Positions 18,616-27,614 are shown, counted from the first letter of the stretch. The stretch: 47,295 bases of DNA from Candidatus Pacearchaeota archaeon (GCA_018303755.1 JAGVXO010000012.1:1-47295); one strand, 5' to 3'. Notes: generated by a model from the sequence alone, not told the origin. Made by a program: numbers and translations.

Positions 18616-18908
18616 AAAAGAAAAAAGAAGTTTTAGACATGGTGAAAAATGGAAGAGATTTTAAATTAATTATAGTCAAAAGACCTGATGAGATTATTGA
18701 AAGTGTGATGGAAAAGCCCAATATAAAAACCTGGGGGCAAGAAGATTTTAATGTCACAACTTCAGGAGCTCATATATTCCCTTTAAATCCTGAACAGAAT
18801 CACATCGATTTTTTTATTTCTGGATCTCAAATAAGTAAAGAATATCCTGAAGTTAGGGGATCAACTAATTATGGTTATACAATAAGTGGGAGTGCAGTGA
18901 TTGTTTAA
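18612..18908 (+). CDS. Small hypothetical protein
   Basis: 98 aa, 4-nt ATGA overlap with the upstream ORF. Confidence 0.5.
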   Translation: MKKKKEVLDMVKNGRDFKLIIVKRPDEIIESVMEKPNIKTWGQEDFNVTTSGAHIFPLNPEQNHIDFFISGSQISKEYPEVRGSTNYGYTISGSAVIV

Positions 18909-18909
18909 G

Positions 18910-19077
18910 ATGGCGGGAAATGTTCATAACACAAATACAATGTCTGGAGGAGCAATGGCTGTTTTAGCAGGAGTTGTTTTACTAATTGGTCCGTGGTTTG
19001 TACCTATTGGATTCTTTTCTAAACTAATTTTATCGATAATTGGTATAATTTTAATTGTTATAGGAACAAAAAATTAA
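18910..19077 (+). CDS. Small two-TM protein (55 aa)
   Basis: MAGNVHNTNTMSGGAMAVLAGVVLLIGPWFVPIGFFSKLILSIIGIILIVIGTKN; starts right after the previous stop; not in the ORF track. Confidence 0.5.
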   Translation: MAGNVHNTNTMSGGAMAVLAGVVLLIGPWFVPIGFFSKLILSIIGIILIVIGTKN

Positions 19078-19099
19078 TTAAAATTCAGGAGGAATAAAA

Positions 19100-19243
19100 A
19101 TGGATAAAATGTTAAAAAAAGCAATTAAGAAATATTGTGGATCAAAAGCAGATTGTGAAAAGTATGTAGAAGGAGCAATTAAAAATTTGAAACCAGAAAT
19201 CAAAATAGCATATAAATGCACTTGTAATAAAAAAAGAATTTAG
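19100..19243 (+). CDS. Small Cys-containing basic protein (47 aa)
   Basis: MDKMLKKAIKKYCGSKADCEKYVEGAIKNLKPEIKIAYKCTCNKKRI; AGGAGG ribosome-binding site upstream; not in the ORF track. Confidence 0.5.
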   Translation: MDKMLKKAIKKYCGSKADCEKYVEGAIKNLKPEIKIAYKCTCNKKRI

Positions 19244-19247
19244 AAAA

Positions 19248-20549
19248 CTAATTCATAAAGACTTCTGTCAAAATACTATTCATAAGCATCTGAGAGTTTT
19301 TAGAGCTTTCTTTAATTTTGTTTTCCAACTCATCACAAGACTTCATAAGAGCATCAACTTTTTCAACAATTCTTTTTTGCTCAGCAAGAGGTGGAAGTCC
19401 GATAATATAATTTTCAACAAAATTTCTTTTAATTCTCTGCTGTCCTGCTGTTCCTTTATATGTTACAACACCTTCGTCAATAAAATTTTTTGTATTGACT
19501 AATAAAAATAAAAATTCTGGCAAAATTAATTTTCCGTATCCTCTCAGAACATATAACTCAGTAGTTCCCGCACCATATTTATTTTTTAAATTTCTTAAAA
19601 TTGCAGAATTTCTATTCTGAAAACAAGGAGTTATCTTAGCAAATATAACATCCTCTTCAGCAAAGTGTGTAAATCCTGATTTTATCACCCCCCATTTTTT
19701 TATTTGTTGTTCAAAACTATTTCGTGCATTACCTTTAATTAAATTCATAGGAATAAAAGCTACTTCTAAATTATTATCTAAACCATTATTTCTTGGATTT
19801 ATCCAACAAACCTCTCCCGACCGACACCAAACCCACCCCTTTGGTAAATCATAAGGAATTTCATCATCGCTGATTGTAGGCAGTTCTTTTCCTTTCTTAA
19901 TCTTTCCTTCTTTAATCAGTTTTTCCTTTTCCTTTTCCATTTTTTTTAATAATTCTGTGGCAGGTTCGTCTTCGGAATTTTGCTTAACTAATTTGCCCTG
20001 GACTGCTTCAGAGAGGATTGCTTGTTTAAATCTATTTAATAATTCTTTATCATGGAAGATGTTGTTTCTTAATTGATTTATTTCTCTTTTAACCTTATTT
20101 ATTTTATTAAGAATTTCTCTTTGCTTTTTAATGTCAGGTAAATCAATCTCAAGAGGCAAGAATTTTTTAGGTTTTAATTCTGTTTTAATTCCTCCTCTTG
20201 TCTGACTTTGAACAACTTTTCTAAATGCATCGCTTTTCAAAAACCACTTAAAATATTCTATATCAATTTTATTTTTATCAAATTCATAGGAAGAATAATG
20301 GATTGTTGCTAAAACCTCTTCATCTCCTTGATAAACTGCAACCGCCCCTTTCTCAACATTAATTCCCGAGATAACTAAATCTCCTGGCTTAATTAAAATC
20401 ATATTTGTATTGGTCTTTTTATCTTCTAAAAAATGCATATTCCCAGAAAAATCAATCTTTTGTAATCTTTTCAAATTAAGTTTATTTGCTTCTTCTGGCT
20501 TAAACCTTTCAGGGCGTTCTTTTAGAAATGTCGAGATCTTAGTTTTCAT
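19248..20549 (-). CDS. hsdS: Type I restriction-modification S (specificity) subunit
   Basis: Two target-recognition half-domains; LPDIKKQREILNKINKVKREI and PPLAEQKRIVEKVDALMKSCDELE conserved regions. Confidence 0.9.
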   Translation of the reverse strand: MKTKISTFLKERPERFKPEEANKLNLKRLQKIDFSGNMHFLEDKKTNTNMILIKPGDLVISGINVEKGAVAVYQGDEEVLATIHYSSYEFDKNKIDIEYFKWFLKSDAFRKVVQSQTRGGIKTELKPKKFLPLEIDLPDIKKQREILNKINKVKREINQLRNNIFHDKELLNRFKQAILSEAVQGKLVKQNSEDEPATELLKKMEKEKEKLIKEGKIKKGKELPTISDDEIPYDLPKGWVWCRSGEVCWINPRNNGLDNNLEVAFIPMNLIKGNARNSFEQQIKKWGVIKSGFTHFAEEDVIFAKITPCFQNRNSAILRNLKNKYGAGTTELYVLRGYGKLILPEFLFLLVNTKNFIDEGVVTYKGTAGQQRIKRNFVENYIIGLPPLAEQKRIVEKVDALMKSCDELENKIKESSKNSQMLMNSILTEVFMN

Positions 20550-21307
20550 TTTTTCTTCTTTAAATTATTTAATTCAATTTTATAGCATTCATTAACAAAA
20601 AAGGCTAACTGCACTGTTGCCATTGTATAAGCCAAAGATTCCCAATTATCTACTTTAAATGTATGAGATTTATGCACTATTTTGTGCCTAAGCAAAATCA
20701 TTTTATTTACAGTATTTACCATTCTCACAATTTTTTCTTGATCTCTTGGAAGGGCAAATTTTGCTCCAAAGTTTTCTATTATAAATTGAGTCATCTTTTT
20801 TTCAATGTTTGGAGAATGTTTCCTCCTTGGATCTGGAATCTGGCCTCTTAGTTGAGAAATGACCTTCTTATCTTTTTTGGCAGATATATTCCTATAATTT
20901 TTCCCTATCTTTAGTAAGTCACATAATAAAGTTATATCTTTTATATTCTGAAAATTCATCTCTTCAGCCAATATTTCGGAAATCTTTACTTTGTTTTTAC
21001 TTATTTCTTCTAGTTCTTTAAGATTAGCCTTAACAGCATTAAGCTTTTTTGCATTTTTCAGCTTCTCAATGGGAATTATCCCCTCATCTATAGATTTCTT
21101 AAAGATTTCTTCTAAAAAATATTCTAAACAAGATACTAAAAAAACTATAAGTTGGATTCTTGATTGATATTGTTCTCTTTTTCTAAACTTCATCATCATA
21201 ATTTTCCTTTCCAAATAAAGGGAATCAACAACCTTCTTCTCAAAGTTTTTATATGGGTCTTTTTTTCTTGAGAAAATCCTGTTTTCTAGAATTCTTTCTA
21301 TTCTCAT
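20546..21307 (-). CDS. HEPN-like protein (putative RNase) embedded in the hsd operon
   Basis: Helical protein with C-terminal LLRHKIVHKSHTF (RX4H HEPN motif); 4-nt overlap with hsdS, 2-nt gap to hsdM. Confidence 0.6.
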   Translation of the reverse strand: MRIERILENRIFSRKKDPYKNFEKKVVDSLYLERKIMMMKFRKREQYQSRIQLIVFLVSCLEYFLEEIFKKSIDEGIIPIEKLKNAKKLNAVKANLKELEEISKNKVKISEILAEEMNFQNIKDITLLCDLLKIGKNYRNISAKKDKKVISQLRGQIPDPRRKHSPNIEKKMTQFIIENFGAKFALPRDQEKIVRMVNTVNKMILLRHKIVHKSHTFKVDNWESLAYTMATVQLAFFVNECYKIELNNLKKKK

Positions 21308-21309
21308 CT

Positions 21310-22737
21310 TCAGATCTCTCCCTTAATCTTTTCAATTAATTCCTTACTTTTTTCAAAACTTTCTTCCAACTTCTCCAGAATCTCTTTGCTTCCCAGGGTT
21401 TCTATTTCATTTTTTCCATTAGGATTGTTTATATCAAGATTAAACTTTCTTTTTTCAATTTCTTCAATTGAAACTTTCCAGCAATTATTTTTGAATTTCT
21501 CATTTTCCCTATTATTCCACCATTCCTTTTCTAAATCAAATTCTTTTAATTGAATTGGTTTTCCTTTGTTATAAGTTTTATATGCTTCTGGAAGAGGATG
21601 TTCAAAATACCAAACATCTTTAGTTCCTTTTGAATCTTTTTCAAAGAATAATAAATTTGTCCTTATTCCCGTATAAGGATTAAAAACACCATTTGGCAAT
21701 CTGACAATTGTATGAAGATTAAATTCTGAGAGCAATTTTTGTTTTATTCTAGTTTTAACACCTTCTCCAAATAAAAAACCATCAGGCAAAATAATTCCAC
21801 ATCTTCCTTCGTCTCTTAAAAGTTTCATAATCAAAACTAAAAATAAATCCGCTGTTTCTCTTGTCTGAAATTCATTTGGAAAATTATTTTCAATTCCTTC
21901 TTCTTCAGCACCACCAAAAGGAGGATTTGTAACAACAACATCAATCATATCTTTTGAGGAATATTCTCTCAAGGGTTTTGATAATGAGTTATCATGTTTA
22001 ATATTTGGTTCTTCAATATCATGCAACATTAAATTAGTCATGCAAAGCAAATGAGGAAGTGGCTTTTTTTCAATACCCCTTATATTCTTCCCTAATCTCT
22101 GTAATTCTTCAACACTATCAACTTCCTTTCTCATGTTCTCTAAAGTAGAAACTAAAAACCCCCCTGTTCCGCATGCAGGGTCTAAAACAATCTCTCCTAA
22201 TTTTGGATTAACCATATCAACAATAAACTGAGTAACTGCTCTTGGAGTATAAAATTCTCCTGCACTTCCTGCAGATTGAAGTTCTCTTAAAATTGTTTCA
22301 TAAATATCATTAAACAAATGCCTATCCTTAGAAGAAGTAAAATTAATTTTATTTATCTCATTAATAACTTGCCTCATTAAAACTCCATTTTTCATATAAT
22401 TATAGGTATCTTCAAAAACCTGTTTTACTAATTGTGCCTTCCTGTCATTTTCAACATCTAAATTTTTAATTTGTTCGAAAATCTTTTTATTTACAAAATC
22501 AAGTAATTCTTCTCCAGTAATTCCTTCTTCATTATCTGCCCAATTTCTCCATCTTATTTCTTCAGGCAAAGGAGATTTGTATTTAGAATCTTCTGCCTCT
22601 TTTTCCTGTTCCATTGAATCAAAAACCTTAAGGAAAATCATCCAAGTCATTTGAGAAATTCTTTGAGCATCTCCATCTACACCAGGATCTCTTCTCATAA
22701 TATTCCTTACACTATGGACTATATTCGATATTGCCAT
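21310..22737 (-). CDS. hsdM: Type I restriction-modification M (methyltransferase) subunit
   Basis: ELQSAGSAGEFYTPRAVTQFIVDMVNP, DPACGTGGFLVST, VVTNPPFGG. Confidence 0.95.
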   Translation of the reverse strand: MAISNIVHSVRNIMRRDPGVDGDAQRISQMTWMIFLKVFDSMEQEKEAEDSKYKSPLPEEIRWRNWADNEEGITGEELLDFVNKKIFEQIKNLDVENDRKAQLVKQVFEDTYNYMKNGVLMRQVINEINKINFTSSKDRHLFNDIYETILRELQSAGSAGEFYTPRAVTQFIVDMVNPKLGEIVLDPACGTGGFLVSTLENMRKEVDSVEELQRLGKNIRGIEKKPLPHLLCMTNLMLHDIEEPNIKHDNSLSKPLREYSSKDMIDVVVTNPPFGGAEEEGIENNFPNEFQTRETADLFLVLIMKLLRDEGRCGIILPDGFLFGEGVKTRIKQKLLSEFNLHTIVRLPNGVFNPYTGIRTNLLFFEKDSKGTKDVWYFEHPLPEAYKTYNKGKPIQLKEFDLEKEWWNNRENEKFKNNCWKVSIEEIEKRKFNLDINNPNGKNEIETLGSKEILEKLEESFEKSKELIEKIKGEI

Positions 22738-22769
22738 TTTTTATTAAATCTCCTTTAACTTATAAATCA

Positions 22770-23372
22770 TCACTCTTCCCCCACATCCTTCCTTTTACTC
22801 AAGCTCAGTCTAAAATCCTTCTCAATAATTTCCCATTTGCTCTCATATTCTTCTAAATCTTCTTTAGACAGACCCGAATGAAAAGAAAAAGGATTCTTTG
22901 GTCTCTTATGTTCTTTTTTAATCAACCACCTGGAATGTTCTTTTTTTAATAATCTTTGTAAGCTTTCCGTGTCAATTATATAAAATTTAGGCTCAAGCTT
23001 GTTAAATCTAATAAATATTCCATCATTCTTAAGCTCTGGTTCTTTTTCAAAAAATCCTTCTAAATAAACAAAAATAAAAAAATTTATGGTTTCCTTCAAT
23101 TTTGTATTTATTCCAGTAATCCATTGCTCCGGTTTTTTTAATTTTAATTTTTCCCGATCAAATAGAAGAAATTTTTTCATATGCAAAGACCAGTTTCCGC
23201 TCTTGATGGTCTTAACTTGAATCTTTATCGATTTCCCCATTTTATTTTTTCCAATAATATCATAATCTTTCACATGTTTATTATTTAATAGGTCTTGCCA
23301 TTTAATTGACGGTATCTCTTCTCTAAGTTTTTCAATTGCCAGCTTTTCACCAATAATTCCTGTTACTACCAT
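22770..23372 (-). CDS. PD-(D/E)XK-like nuclease candidate
   Basis: GIIGEKLAIEKL...DYDIIGKNKMGKSIKIQVKT: E...D-x(n)-QxK pattern. Confidence 0.45.
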   Translation of the reverse strand: MVVTGIIGEKLAIEKLREEIPSIKWQDLLNNKHVKDYDIIGKNKMGKSIKIQVKTIKSGNWSLHMKKFLLFDREKLKLKKPEQWITGINTKLKETINFFIFVYLEGFFEKEPELKNDGIFIRFNKLEPKFYIIDTESLQRLLKKEHSRWLIKKEHKRPKNPFSFHSGLSKEDLEEYESKWEIIEKDFRLSLSKRKDVGEE

Positions 23373-23373
23373 T

Positions 23374-23412
23374 CACCCTCCCCGTCCCTCCTCCTGCTTA
23401 AACTAATCCTCT
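23374..23412. repeat. Direct repeat, copy 1, downstream of the ATPase gene
   Basis: ccctccccgtccctcctcctgcttaaactaatcctcttc; matches 24777-24813. Confidence 0.75.
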
Positions 23413-24681
23413 TCCTGCCCTTGCCGAATTCATCGCTAAAAGCCATTTCCAAGCAGGAATAATCTTTATCTTTCTGCCATCTGCTTTTATCTCTCCTTCT
23501 TCATCCTTCGAAATTATAAAACCCTCTTTGATTTTGAATTTATCCATAAAAAAGGACAAACCTTTAGTCTCTATTTTCCCATATTTTATTTCTATCGGGG
23601 TAATCTCATTTTCTGTCAGAATAGCATCAACTTCATGCTTATATGGGTCTCTCCAGAAGAAATTCACTTTTAACTGATTGATTATAGCATTTTCAAATGC
23701 CTTGGATTTCGACAAATCATCGTTGTTGAATAAAAGGTCTATAGAAATTAAAGCAGGATAATATTTTTTTAACTTTCTTTCTACCTTCCTTTTATTCTTA
23801 GAGAAATTATAAATCTTTTTTATTAAAAAGGAATCTTCAAGATATCTTAAATAATTCGCTAAAGTAGGTCTGGACATTTTATTTTCATTTGAAAAATTTG
23901 ATATATCTATCAACTGCCCGGGATTTTCAGTAATACTCTCTAAAATTGAATTAAGTGCAGAAATATCCCCGACTTTAAATAAAGAGGGAATGTCTTTATA
24001 AAGAATTTTGTCTCTTATTCCCTCCTTGATGTACATCTTTATTTTTTCTTTGTCATCAATTCCGCATAATTCTGGAAACCCCCCAGAGAGCATAAATTCC
24101 TCGAATAATTTAGCATATTCTTTTCTATATAAGTCCGGGGAGCCATAAGTGACTCCTTTAAATTTGATAAATTCTCTAAATGTAAGAGTATCAATTTTAA
24201 ATTCGAAAATTCTCCCGGCAAGACTCTCTTTAGATTTCTTAAATATAAAAAGAGACTCAGAACCAGAGATTATCATTTTAATGTTTTTCTTATGAATATC
24301 ATATATAACTTTAACTTGCTCCTGCCAATTATCTACTTTTTGAATTTCATCAAATAAAAACAAAAACTTTTCATCTGACAGTTTCTTGTTATTAACCCTC
24401 TCGTACTCTTCTATTACTGCATTTATATGATTGTCCTTGAAGTCATCAAATGAGAATAAGAAAATATTTCTTGGGTTGAATCCTGAAGAAATCCAATCCT
24501 CCACTATCTTTAGCATTATTGTGGTTTTTCCAACCCTTCTTAAGCCTGTTAGGGCAATTATTTGAGGCATATCGAGAAATTTCTTTATCTTAGGGTATAT
24601 CTCTCTTTCTTTATACTCCAGCTTAAATTTTCCTTCCCACCAGGGATTGAAGTCCCTCATAGATGCTATAATTTGTGCCAT
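23398..24681 (-). CDS. AAA (AAA_14/DUF4143) ATPase
   Basis: IIALTGLRRVGKTTIMLKIVEDW Walker A; FLFLFDEIQKVDNWQEQVK; C-terminal PIEIKYGKIETKGLSFFMDKF. Confidence 0.85.
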   Translation of the reverse strand: MAQIIASMRDFNPWWEGKFKLEYKEREIYPKIKKFLDMPQIIALTGLRRVGKTTIMLKIVEDWISSGFNPRNIFLFSFDDFKDNHINAVIEEYERVNNKKLSDEKFLFLFDEIQKVDNWQEQVKVIYDIHKKNIKMIISGSESLFIFKKSKESLAGRIFEFKIDTLTFREFIKFKGVTYGSPDLYRKEYAKLFEEFMLSGGFPELCGIDDKEKIKMYIKEGIRDKILYKDIPSLFKVGDISALNSILESITENPGQLIDISNFSNENKMSRPTLANYLRYLEDSFLIKKIYNFSKNKRKVERKLKKYYPALISIDLLFNNDDLSKSKAFENAIINQLKVNFFWRDPYKHEVDAILTENEITPIEIKYGKIETKGLSFFMDKFKIKEGFIISKDEEGEIKADGRKIKIIPAWKWLLAMNSARAGRGLV

Positions 24682-24771
24682 TTTCAGTTGTCATAAAATC
24701 GATTTTATGTAAAATAGAGTTCTCGTGTATTTATAAACTTTGCGGAGCATAGTGCATATTTCTTTTATTTC

Positions 24772-25959
24772 TCATTCCTCCCCGTCCCTCCTCCTGCTCA
24801 AACTAATCCTCTTGTCCTTTTCCAGGCGGAGTTTTTCCATTATGTCCGGATGGAATTCCTTTCTCACAGCTTTTCCCTGTATTCTTGGATAGCAGATCAT
24901 AGAACACTCTTCCCAATGCCCTCTGCTTTTGAGAAGTTCTATAAGTTTATGATAATCTTCCTCGTTTTCTGGAAAGACCAGTTTATCAAACTCTTTGATT
25001 GAGGCTTTCTGGTTGCTCCCATAAACAACATTTACTCCTTTTTGCCTTGCAAATTCTATTAAATCTGCCTTAAGAGCGTCTTGTTTATCTTCAAATTCTT
25101 TAAGTTTATTCTTTACTTCAGAGAATTCATCAACTAATTTTAATCCGTCGTCTTCTTTGAATTTTTTAACAGATTCTTCTGCTTTTATCTCAAGCTCTAA
25201 TTGATGCTTAAAAGAAGGGCATTTATTCTTAAATCCGCAATAATCACATAGTTTTGTTACATTTGTAGGAAATTCTTTCGCATATTCTATCTTTTTTATT
25301 ACTGAAATAACATCCTCTTGTAATTTTTCAAGCTGTTCATCTGTTCTTTCACTTACGACTTCTTTGTTGAAAGCAAGCATATGCCAAACCAGCTTAACAG
25401 ATTTAACATCCTTAAACTTATCCTTAACCCATATAGAATACATAGCCAATTGCCTATCCTCATCAGCTTCATCTTGATCTTTCATTCCTGCATTAGTTTT
25501 ATAATCCATAACATAATAATTCCCTTTATCATCACAGGCAAACTTATCTATGCGAACATGCCATTGGCTTCCATCAGAAAGAGTCATTCTGTCTTCTGTT
25601 TCTATGCCCAATATTGTTAGTTGGTCAAAGGGCTTGTAATTATCATAGTAATCTTCAATAAATTTCTTGCCCATTTTTCTGTAATTCTCTGCTGTTAGTT
25701 CTTCTTTTACAACAAGGATGTCATCAGAATACTCTTTTTCCCAGATATCATTATAAAACTTTAGAAGTGTAGCTTTGGATACTAATTTTTTGAATTTTTT
25801 ATCAGTATAAAGTTTCTCAAGAGTTTCATGAACTCTTTTACCCATAAAGAGTTCTATTGTTTCAGGAATCTCTGGCTTCTCCTTATCAATGTAATGCAGT
25901 TTATACTTATATGGACATTGTTCAAATGCGCTTATCTTGGAGTGGGAGTATGTTGCCAT
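24772..25959 (-). CDS. RecB/Cas4-like PD-(D/E)XK nuclease
   Basis: YSHSKISAFEQCPYKYKLHYI; YYVMDYKTN; CDYCGFKNKCPSF Fe-S type cysteine cluster. Confidence 0.8.
   Translation of the reverse strand: MATYSHSKISAFEQCPYKYKLHYIDKEKPEIPETIELFMGKRVHETLEKLYTDKKFKKLVSKATLLKFYNDIWEKEYSDDILVVKEELTAENYRKMGKKFIEDYYDNYKPFDQLTILGIETEDRMTLSDGSQWHVRIDKFACDDKGNYYVMDYKTNAGMKDQDEADEDRQLAMYSIWVKDKFKDVKSVKLVWHMLAFNKEVVSERTDEQLEKLQEDVISVIKKIEYAKEFPTNVTKLCDYCGFKNKCPSFKHQLELEIKAEESVKKFKEDDGLKLVDEFSEVKNKLKEFEDKQDALKADLIEFARQKGVNVVYGSNQKASIKEFDKLVFPENEEDYHKLIELLKSRGHWEECSMICYPRIQGKAVRKEFHPDIMEKLRLEKDKRISLSRRRDGEE
24777..24813. repeat. Direct repeat, copy 2, at the 3' end of the RecB/Cas4-like gene
   Basis: cctccccgtccctcctcctgctcaaactaatcctctt. 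Confidence 0.75.
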
Positions 25960-25999
25960 TTTCTTTCAATAAATTTCCAGTTTATTAAGTTTATTCATT

Positions 26000-26873
26000 T
26001 TAAACAATGCCTGCTTGTTCAATCAGTTTTTTCTTCCTTCTCTTTAATTTTTCAGGAATATCCAAGAAGTTTTCATCACTAACCAAGCTTTCTCCTATTT
26101 TTTCTTCCAATTCTCTTCTTGCATTTCCTGCAACTTCTCCGCCTTGCTTAGCAGCAATCTTATTTTCTTCTAATCCCTGAACATCTTTTGATTTAGCTAT
26201 CTTAGTTGTCGAAGCTTCTCCAAGCATGGTAAATATAAGCTCCAAATCATCCATATGGTCTCTTAAATTTTCTCTTTTAAGTTTCTTATGTTCTTTATAT
26301 TCTTCAACTGTTTTCCCAAATGTTGCTTTGCTAATTTCATTAGTTAGGATTGCAAATTCGATTTCTTTCTGAACTCCTCTGTTTTTCCATTCATCTGTAA
26401 GCTCTTGTCTTATTGCTATTCCTCTTAATCTCTTTTCAATCCATTCTTTAGAATATCCTTTCTTTTCATAAAGTTCTCCTTTCTTGAGCCAATTCAGGAT
26501 TTTCTATTTCTTGAACTCTTTCATAGCCCACTTTTGCCAGCCATCTTTTGAAAGGCTCTGCCTTTTTAGAAGGAATTGACTGGATTATTCTAAAAATACC
26601 TTCTGTATTTGCACAATCTGTCTCATATTCTTTACCATCTCCGGATTTTAGTTTCAGTTGTACGAGAAAATCGTACAAGTGAAAATCTTCTTCTTCAAGT
26701 TTTATTTTTAAATCAGACCAATATCTCCTTGGAATATTACTTTCAGTCAAAACACCAATAATATCCACAACAGAAAAAAACCATTCATTATTTACTAGTT
26801 TTCTGCGAATAGTTTTTCCATTAAAAATAGCTATGTGAGTTTCGTTTTTGTTATCATCTTCCCCCATTCTCAC
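26000..26873 (-). pseudogene. BRO-N domain protein split by a frameshift
   Basis: N-terminal ORF 26466-26873 is BRO-N-like; the downstream frame stays open from about 26480 through KKGELYEKKGYSKEWIEKRLRGIAIRQELTDEWKNRGV...AAKQGGEVAGNARRELEEKIGESLVSDENFLD; one +1 shift near 26466-26482 would join them. Confidence 0.65.
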
Positions 26874-27523
26874 AACCTCGCAATCCTGCCGGCGTCTGTC
26901 AAATCTATAAGCCCTTTTTCAGAAGAAATCAAATCCATGTCTTCTAATTCTGCAATTGCTCGATAAAGCATTGCATTGGATAGTTCAATCTTGCCTGCAA
27001 GTTCACTTATAGATTCGTACTTCTTATTTCCGACTTCTTCAAGAATTTTTTTTTGGCTTTCAGTTAGTTTAAAGCTCAATCTTGGCAGATAAATTATAGC
27101 ACTTTTATCTTCTTCAGGATTATACGCAATTTTGCTTACTCTGTCATGCCTTACATAAGCTGCAAACAAAAGCCCTATGGCTTTTGTTTTTCTTCCAGAA
27201 GTAATATTTATAAAAATATGGTCTTCTTTTGGCTGCATATCTATTATTTCAACAGCTTTTTTTGCGATTTCTACAATATCATAAACATCTGTTTTTGAAA
27301 CCTTCACATCAATAACCTTTCCTAAAGAATCCTGAATTAGCTTTATAGCATTTTCCTGCTCTTTATTCGGCTCTTTATCAATTAAAAGAATAATTCTATC
27401 AGGCCCAAGCCTTGTAGCTGCCAAAAGCACAGGATCAGGATTATACAATGTCGCAATCAGAACCTTTTTTCCCATATATCTTATGATAATAAAAGGCATT
27501 CTCTCGTTTATATAGCTTTCCAT
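26870..27523 (-). CDS. CARF-like domain + wHTH regulator (Csa3-like)
   Basis: VLIATLYNPDPVLLAATRLGPDRIILLID...HIFINITSGRKTKAIGLLFAAYV then wHTH LTESQKKILEEVGNKKYESISELAGKIELSNAMLYRAIAELEDMDLI; true start may be 27475. Confidence 0.75.
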   Translation of the reverse strand: MESYINERMPFIIIRYMGKKVLIATLYNPDPVLLAATRLGPDRIILLIDKEPNKEQENAIKLIQDSLGKVIDVKVSKTDVYDIVEIAKKAVEIIDMQPKEDHIFINITSGRKTKAIGLLFAAYVRHDRVSKIAYNPEEDKSAIIYLPRLSFKLTESQKKILEEVGNKKYESISELAGKIELSNAMLYRAIAELEDMDLISSEKGLIDLTDAGRIARL

Positions 27524-27546
27524 AAAAAAGATAAATATCTCTTATT

Positions 27547-27574
27547 TATATACTTTTATACCATTAAGTATATA
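27547..27574. promoter_or_regulatory. Inverted repeat TATATACTT-N10-AAGTATATA in the divergent promoter
   Basis: Perfect 9-bp arms between the CARF-wHTH and AAA operon starts. Confidence 0.5.
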
Positions 27575-27614
27575 GTTATACTTTTTAATAGAAATATTTA
27601 AATACCTCTTTTGT

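Noticed and set aside
23398-27523. A CRISPR-Cas locus (CARF-wHTH plus Cas4-like gene)
   Set aside because: No repeat-spacer array and no Cas1, Cas2, Cas3 or Cas10 effector was seen; Cas4-like and CARF proteins alone do not define a CRISPR system
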